Of a stretch of 64,000 nt of DNA, positions 36,523 through 64,000 are shown piece after piece (within the stretch, counting starts at the first letter, position 1; every line of letters begins with the position of its first letter). Under the pieces are notes generated by a model. It was not told where the DNA came from. It worked only from the letters and a program-made list of their open reading frames with translations, and made no database searches. The stretch comes from Hormiphora californensis (taxonomy: Eukaryota > Ctenophora > Tentaculata > Cydippida > Pleurobrachiidae). The position numbers and the translations under genes were made by a program. The stretch lies in NCBI GenBank assembly GCA_020137815.1, contig CM035355.1:3206847-3270846 (forward strand), read 5' to 3'.

Positions 36523-39164
36523 CCCTTTAAGGGCGAGAAGGATTGGCTCGATAGATTTTTCTAATTTTTCGTTTATAAGTAGATATTATTACCACAAACT
36601 ACCTCGAAAAAGAAATTTGAAGTTTCGACATGTAGTTTTTGCTGGGCCCACTGTGTCATATATGACTCTATCGTCCGTAAGGGAATTCTAGTAACAAATG
36701 TCATTTGTGCAAAAGTATGGGTCCAATAGTCAAATTTTATGCTTTGAGGCAGTCTATAGCTATAATTTCTACAATCTTGAACGGTTTTTACTAGAAAAAT
36801 ACCCCAAATTCTACATTTTGTATCATATATGACTCTATCGTCCCGATTGGTAAATTCTCCAAAAACATCCATAACTCGGGCTAGAAAAGGAGCTAAGAGT
36901 CAAATCAAGGCACTAAACTGTGTAGAATCATCGCATTAGTGGGGGTAGAGCACATATTTAGGTCGCTATCTTGCCCCCTAATTGAGATAATTGGATAAAT
37001 AGCCAATTATCTGTCCCGCGCATGCTAATAAATAAAACTTTGCTTTGAGAAGGAGTTATGAGGCAAATGGGGGCACTAAAATGTGTAGAATCATCACATT
37101 AGTGGGGTTAGAGCACATATTTAGGTCTCTATCTGGACCCCTAATTGAGATAATTTGATAATTAGCTAATTTGTTGCCCTCCAGCACTAAAAAATTAAAT
37201 TTGGCGGAGTATACAAGACAAATGGGGGCACTAAAATGTGTAAAATCGTCGCCTTAGTGGGGGCAGAGCACATAGCTGAGTTTCTATTCCCGCTCCTAAT
37301 TGAGATAATTGGATAATTAGCTAATTGACGGTTGCATAATGCCCCCTTTTCACCATATACCGTGGTTTCTGGCTAATCCTGAGCTCTTTTGTTCAATCTA
37401 AGGATCTTTTGGCATCCCTTTACTCCATTTGTATCACCTTTGACTCGTTTTACACAATAATATAGCACTCTATACAACCCTAGACGCCGACTTCAGCTCT
37501 GTACACCCCCCTTGCTTCATCCTACTCCTAGCTAGACCTCTCATACACCATACTAAACGCCTTCTACAGATCTTCTTTATTTCCGATGGAGTTCATGAGA
37601 AGTTTTCTTAGTGACAAATGAGATTGTGAGAGTGATGAGGAGAAATTATGTAGGAGGAATCTAAACTGTGCGTCCAATAATAAAATGGGAAACTGTAGTA
37701 CATTAGGGGTTGAACGTCTTGTAGGAGCAATAGGATATCCCAAAAAAAATCGGTTAGGAAGGTGTATGGATCTCGAAATTATGAGAGGTCTAGGATTAAG
37801 CAAGAGGGTTCTAAAGAGCTGAAGGCGGTGTCTAGGGTTGTATAAAGTTCTATATATAACTGGATAATTAGCTAATTGACGGTTGCATAATGCCCCCTTT
37901 TCACCATAAACCGTGGTTTCTGGCTAATCCTGAGCTCTTTTGTTCAATCTAAGGCCCTTCTAGCATCCCTTTACCCATTTGTATCACCTTTGACTCGTTT
38001 TACACACTAATATATTAGTGTGTAAAACGAGTCAAAGGTGATACAAATGGGTAAAGGGATGCTAGAAGGGCCTTAGATTGAACAAAAGAGCTCAGGATTA
38101 GCCAGAAACCACGGTTTATGGTGAAAAGGGGGCATTATGCAACCGTCAATTAGCTAATTATCCAGTTATCTCAATTAGGAGCGGGAATAGAAACTCAGCT
38201 ATGTGCTCTGCCTCTACTAAGGCGACGATTTTACACATTTTAGTGCCCCTATCTGTCTTGTATACTCCGCCAAATTTAATTTTTAGCGCTGGAGGGCAAC
38301 TAATTAGCTAATTATCCAATTATCTCAATTAGGGGTCCAGATAGAGACCTAAATATGTGCTCTAACCCCACTAATGTGATGATTCTACACATTTTATTGC
38401 CCCCATTTGCCTCATAACTCCTTCCCAAAGCAAAGTTTCATTTATTAGCATGTGCGGGACAGATAATTGGCTATAAATTATCCAATTATCTCAATTAGGG
38501 GGCAAGATAACGACCTAAATATGTGCTCTACCCCCACTAATGCGATGATTCTACACAGTTTAGTGCCCTGATTTGACTCTTAGCTCCTTTTCTAGCCCGA
38601 GTTATGGATGTTTTTGGAGAATTTACCAGTTGGGACGATAGAGTCATATATGATACAAAATGTAGAATTTGGGGTATTTTTCTAGTAAAAACCGTTCAAG
38701 ATTGTAGAAATTATAGCTATAGACTGCCTCAAAGCATAAAATTTGACTATTGGACCCATGCTTTTGCACAAATGACACTTGTTACTAGAATTCCCTTACG
38801 GACGATAGAGTCATATATGATACAACGACTAAAACGTTAATAACTCATTCAATTTTCAATATTTTTTGATGCGGTTTTTTGCATTCGATTTGTTATGTCA
38901 AGTAGTTTTATCCCTTCAAAGGATTATTTGTGCCCCTCAAAAGCAAAAATTTGAGAGGGGTTTTTAAAAAAAGGCCTAAATTAGCCTCCCGAGAAGGGCC
39001 ATAAAAAAATTTCTTTGATTTTCCGAGCAGATTTGGACGTGGTTTTGGGTTCAAAATCCCTAAAACTAGCTTGTGACAAAAAATTAGCCACCTAGACATC
39101 ATGTAGCGCCTTCCAGACGGTCTAGAATGGACCGTGTCATATATGACCTATCGCCCTCAAAGGG
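36523..39164. mobile_element. Large palindromic piggyBac-like element, TTAA-flanked
   Basis: About 2.6 kb, flanked by TTAA (36519-36522 and 39165-39168). Ends are CCCTTTAAGGGCG and CGCCCTCAAAGGG; the CCCTTT-type terminus with TTAA duplication is typical of the piggyBac superfamily. Arms meet at a spacer-free centre near 38010 (ACACTAATATATTAGTGTGT). The left arm carries an extra internal duplication (37309-37455 recurs at 37857-38008) and a nested element at 37461-37856. Internal phrases such as GCATTAGTGGGGGTAGAG and AATTGAGATAATTGGATAA relate it to the palindrome at 15020-16361. No transposase frame. Confidence 0.87.
37461..37856. mobile_element. Nested element inside the large palindrome
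   Basis: About 396 bp with terminal inverted repeats TATACAACCCTAGACGCCG and its partner CGGTGTCTAGGGTTGTATA, and inner AGCTCT ends. It interrupts one arm of the host palindrome and has no counterpart in the other arm, so it arrived later. Confidence 0.78.
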
Positions 39165-39460
39165 TTAAATCCGGCTTACCGAGTGCTTCTACTAATAGTT
39201 CTAGAACATAGTAGCTGTATGTAGAGGTAGACGGCCGTTATAGTCGTTAAGAAGATTTGATATCGAGAGATTAGAAACCTTGTCTGGCAATTCCATTTTG
39301 TGATAGTTGCCGGAATGTTGTTTTATTCTATTACCCTCTGAGAGAGAGGGTCGAGTACGAGTAAGGCAGCCATTAGGGGGGGGGGGGTTGCCCGGTAAAT
39401 CGGGGTCAGACTGTAACCTCTCTCTCCCGTAGTACAGCTGCCGATCAGTATATACCCGAC

Positions 39461-60054
<20,594 letters not shown>

Positions 60055-61319
60055 CTGATTGAACATTCTTGTAAACCACCTTGTAATGACAATTCGGTTC
60101 TTTGTACTACCACTTAGAGCTGTAACCACCCTTTGTAATGACATGTGTGTGTCTAGTGTTATATTGTGTAACCATGGCAACTAGCACGCACTGTAACACT
60201 CTGTAATACTGTAATCTTAACTTGTTTTGTAAATGTAACACACCTATTGTATGGAACAATATATATTGACGGAGAGACGCGTGTCAGACATGGTCGGTTT
60301 TAATTTGTAATCCAATTTATATACACATAGTATTATTATTATTTTTACACGAGAATATACATTACTAGAGCTGTACTTCCGAGAGGAAACATATCCGAGA
60401 TCCCAAACCAGCTTGGGCAGTGTTTTTATTACAATTTATTGATAACCAACTATTTATATACTTATACTTATATTCAGCCAGCAGAAACCCTTTTAAAGTT
60501 ATATTAAATGCAATATGCATACGTTATATTCCCCCATACATGTCTTTCCCACAGAGACGGCCCATTTTACTGAGAAGAATTATGTGTTTACACTATAATT
60601 AGACTATTATCACTAATTAGACACTAATTAGAAGCTATTATCTACCGCGAAATTCAACCATGAATTAGTTTTATCTGCACGTCGCTAGCAGTACATATGA
60701 ATATGTAAACTTTTTGAGCACCAAGATATGTGTTAATACTATCTATATATAGCCATAAAATTGGCTGTCCCCGATCCCTCATGGGTGTATGTTTTCAGCA
60801 CGTTTATATGGGGTTTATATCCAGTGTGTTTTGCATTTGTGTTTCATCTGTCGGGGCATTGTCAGAGAACCGAGATCATCAGATCAGATTGGCCTGACAG
60901 TGTTACATGATATTGACTGATCACCTGTCTGGCGCTCCCGACCCCCATCTGAGCGCACTGGCGCGATTTGAGAATCAAATTGGGGTCTGGTGCCGCCAGA
61001 TAGCTGTTTATGGTGTGCACAAAAAACACGTAATATGTATTGAGTATTCCATGAGGGATGCCCATGATTAATTATACAAGTATTTACCCGTAGATTCATT
61101 GATCTAGAAAATACATATCCCCTCTTATAATTCTCTCATACTGTGTTGAAATACCTTTACACACATTGATCCCACTATACTATACAATTACCAATTTGTT
61201 AACAACAACATTTATACACCGATATTTATTAACTTTGTTTGTTAACAGTTAACATATACTGTATTCGCGTATTATACTTATAGAACGCGTTATCACCTAT
61301 GTAGATTAAGAGAAGGAGA

Positions 61320-61466
<147 letters not shown>

Positions 61467-61655
61467 AGTGCGAATTATCCGCTGCATATGTAAGTTTAAA
61501 TTTACCGCATTTACTATTACAATATCACTTATCAAGTTATCATATCTTAAATTCTCTGTGTTTAATTTTGTAACCTAAACCAAAAGGTAAAACCTAAAAC
61601 TAAAGTCGGCGCCGATCCGATCTGAACGCCATACAGGTATAACTGAACCTAGACA

Positions 61656-61858
61656 TGTGGGGGGAGACACACTGAGGTTGGTCGCGCACGTTCAACTCTC
61701 AACCGCGTGAAACACACTGAAGTTTCGCAGTAAAGTTCGAAGTTTCGCGAAACTTAGAACTTTACCGCGAAACTTCAAACCGCGAAACTTCAGTGTGTTT
61801 CACGCGGTTGAGAGTTGAACGTGCGCGACCAACCTCAGTGTGTCTCCCCGGCCCCACA
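61656..61858. mobile_element. 200 bp hairpin nested in GGCGCC element
   Basis: Arms of about 80 bp run from TGTGGGG...GTTGGTCGCGCACGTTC to GAACGTGCGCGACCAAC...GCCCCACA, with inner GAAGTTTCGCG repeats. The flanks (61607-61650 and 61860-61915) look like the two halves of a GGCGCC-type element, so this hairpin probably inserted into one. Confidence 0.82.
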
Positions 61859-62088
61859 TACCCGGGACTAGCTGTCGTTTGATAGTGTGCTCAGATGGGG
61901 CGGTGCCGCCACACAAGGGACCGTGTGAACAAGGGAAACTAAGCACTTTTAAACGACAATATAAACGGATTCAAAAACATTATGAAACTTGAAATATACA
62001 CACACACACATTTACACAGTACTACTAGATACAGGTCAACTCATTCAAATGTCTATTGTCTAGATATTTGATACCCCACAATCCTAGA

Positions 62089-64000
62089 TCAGGGATACCT
62101 GATACATATCGCACTTTCAATGTATTCTACTAGCCCGAGTGTTCCTTTACAGGCATAGTCAAATATGAGGGCATCTTGAACTGCTTTGTATTGCCGATTA
62201 CACGTGGCAGCGTTTAGGAACTTGGTCACTCCGTCTGTGGTTACCCCGTGTCCTGCAGGAAGATATACTGTCAGGCCAATGCTCTGACTGCTGACAGAAG
62301 ATATAGAATTATGCTCTCTTTTCGGAGCGTGTTCGTCTCGGCATTGCGCGTCGCGGGTGCAGGAGCTAGCCCGGGTGAGCGAGCTAACAATAGTGAACTT
62401 CCATGCGATATAGTACATCGCGCGCATGTAATTGCACTATTGTTAGCTTGTTCGCCCGGGTTTGGTACAGTCTGCGACGCGCAGTGTTGAGACGAACACG
62501 TTCCGAAAATGCAGGATAACTTGTAGAACGAGATGGAGATAGGTTGGAGCTACTCTCACTGAACTAAGTACAAGAGGGTCAGCGATGCCTGGTAGGGTTG
62601 GATGGTCTAACAGAGAGAATGATAGGAAAGAGAGATACTCAGTGAGTATTACTCACCCTCGTGTATGTGACCGAAGACGTGGTAGGAAGGTTTCACTCGA
62701 GTTTGAACTGCTTTTAGTAGATTAACACACCCCTCATGTGTCCCCCCTCTTGCTAAGTCACCATGCCCTGAAACAGGAATAGTCCAAATAGTGCACATTA
62801 TATCTCGGGAAAAAGGAAACTAACTAAATGATGGTAGGCGGTAAATGTTAACCAGATCTGTGAGTTGGATCCATCGCATCCTATTCTCGCTCCGCGAATA
62901 ATAGGATCCCGGCCCGTTGGTAGCAAGAACTCACGTGCGCGCGATGTAAAGCACGTTTTCAGCAGTGGGACTATCAAATCGCGCGCGATATACTGTTTTA
63001 GCAGGCATTTTTAGACGACATAGCACTACCAAAACCCCAATTACCGCCTCAATCGGCACTTTGATGTATCGGCGGGTATTTTCCCATACTCACAAGGCCA
63101 TGACGATTCACCCAGTACCCGCAGATTGTCCCAGGACCGAGTAGGAGCTTGCAGCCAGGTCTTTAAAGAATTGCTCATGTTTAGCGTCAATTTTGACCCA
63201 CTATTCCTCAAATGCTGATACTCGCGGGTATTTTCCGTATAACTAGAGACAATTATCTGCCAGGAGCAACAAACGAGATGAAAATCGGTTCAGTAGTTCC
63301 TTGCAGCCAGGTCTTTGAAAAAGTTTGCTCTAAAATCAATAACGCGCCGGAGGCCTAGATGTGAGATCGATCTCGGTCGCTGCGCGACCTCGATCTCACT
63401 CAGGCATCAATGTGGCCAAATCTGTGAGAATTTTGCACGTTTTTGCCCATAACTCAGCCATTTCTTGACCAATTTGCAAAATCTTTGGCTCATTGGAAAG
63501 AGGACATTGAGATCTCTCAAATGAGCACAAGAAAATGAAAATTGGCGTAAATTGCGCGGCGTGGTGGCGAAAACGCGCATTTTGCGCCATGACGCCGCGC
63601 ATTTTGCGCCGATTTTAATTATTTTGGGCTCATTTGAAAGAGCTCAATGTCCTCTTTCCAACGCGCCCAAGATTATGCAAATTGGTCAAGAAATGACTGA
63701 GTTATGGACAAAAACGTGGTTTTGCACGTACGTTTTCTCTCAGATCTGGTTAACATTTACCGCCTACCCTAAATGATTGCATTACTTCATCATACTAGGA
63801 ACTACTAAAACTCTCACAGCCACTGACAGAGCGCACTCTTTTTTAAATAAAATGCACCGTGAGCCACACACTACTAACCAACAGGTGGAGCACACTACTA
63901 ACCAACAGGTGGAGCACTATACTTACCAACAGGTGGAGCATGTGTTAGAAGGATCTCAGTATCATCAGGTATCTTGCTCCACACGTCCTCTAACAACTCC
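62089..64000 (-). CDS. MPPED1/2-like metallophosphoesterase, 3' part
   Basis: Member of the MPPED family of calcineurin-like metallophosphoesterases (metal-dependent phosphodiesterase activity reported for mammalian MPPED proteins). Three minus-strand exons with matching phase: 63927-64000 (continues beyond the window), 62657-62767 and 62089-62252. The order THAPPVGHGDL, then CVNLLKAVQTRVKPSYHVFGHIHEG, then TDGVTKFLNAATC is diagnostic; GHGD and GHIH supply metal-binding residues of the C-terminal half of the domain. The N-terminal half with the first metal ligands lies outside. After the family's usual end (LIFDY) the frame adds about 20 residues to the stop. Convergent with IGF2BP. A DNA transposon (62833-63768) and a hairpin (62319-62509) occupy its introns. 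Confidence 0.88.
62319..62509. mobile_element. 190 bp hairpin in MPPED intron
   Basis: Imperfect foldback: TTTTCGGAGCGTGTTCGTCT pairs with AGACGAACACGTTCCGAAAA, and GCCCGGGTGAGCGAGCTAAC pairs with GTTAGCTTGTTCGCCCGGG, with G+C-rich inner segments. Likely a non-autonomous element. Confidence 0.82.
62833..63768. mobile_element. 936 bp MULE-like element with 9 bp duplication
   Basis: Terminal inverted repeats start GGTAGGCGGTAAATGTTAAC and continue to CAGATCTG. Both ends are flanked by the 9 bp direct repeat CTAAATGAT (62824-62832 and 63769-63777). A 9 bp duplication is typical of Mutator-like elements. The right third (63415-63740) is an internal foldback around GCGCCATGACGCCGCGC, which produces mirror-image frames. 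No transposase. Confidence 0.87.
63866..63927 (-). repeat. Three tandem copies of the MPPED donor site
   Basis: On the minus strand GCTCCACCTGTTG/GT occurs three times at about 23 bp spacing: the genuine exon end (donor GTAAGT at 63926) and two copies with GTTAGT. The first 13 bases of each are exonic. Confidence 0.92.

Noticed and set aside
62089-62427. Full 112-codon minus-strand frame as one exon
   Set aside because: Only 62089-62252 shows MPPED homology; upstream of the CAG at 62253 the frame runs through a hairpin element and is intron.

Overview
The window is animal (metazoan) nuclear DNA. Five intron-bearing protein genes can be read, with GT-AG introns of roughly 100 to 700 bp, plus three transposon-swollen introns and one single-exon receptor gene. 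The gene set (a cilium-base protein, an RRM/KH mRNA-binding protein of the IGF2BP type, a mitochondrial glycine carrier, an ARSB-like sulfatase, an MPPED-like phosphoesterase) is generic for animals. The compact, intron-rich layout and intron-nested opposite-strand genes fit a small invertebrate genome. I cannot name the phylum; a sponge, cnidarian or similar aquatic animal is a guess.

Layout. 1-3540: GA microsatellites, a minisatellite, and a stretch of low-quality homopolymer consensus. 3577-6409 (-): SLC25A38-like carrier, its intron carrying a DNA transposon. 6540-9750: gene-free, with hairpin elements and very long GA tracts. 9754-13040 (-): CR1/L2/Jockey-like LINE. 13045-16361: two giant foldback elements. 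17110-35701 (+): KATNIP (KIAA0556) gene, about 28 exons, with an arylsulfatase (17476-19866, -) and a 7TM receptor (24634-25479, -) nested in its introns and a TTAA-flanked palindromic element at 31659-32936. 36523-39164: a second TTAA-flanked palindrome (piggyBac-like ends). 39461-60054 (+): IGF2BP/IMP-like gene, 18 exons, with a 13 kb intron holding a poly-G run and a 10.5 kb minisatellite of about 81 bp units. 62089-64000 (-): 3' part of an MPPED-like gene, convergent with IGF2BP, cut by the window edge.

The most interesting pattern is that tandem repeats sit exactly on splice junctions. At least ten junctions in four genes carry 2 to about 130 extra copies of a 3' or 5' splice site, in many cases with part of the adjoining exon. 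The second is an array of small hairpins at 8178-8359 with an invariant loop and co-varying stems. The window is also unusually rich in perfect or near-perfect palindromic transposons with recognisable target duplications (8 bp, 9 bp, TTAA, GGGT).

Sequence quality matters here. The regions at 2170-3540 and 41640-42263 look like failed consensus near GA-rich repeats. Two single-base frameshifts (LINE, KATNIP) may be real or may be errors. Exon boundaries were placed by eye from homology, phase and GT/AG, and are good to about 2 bases where stated.
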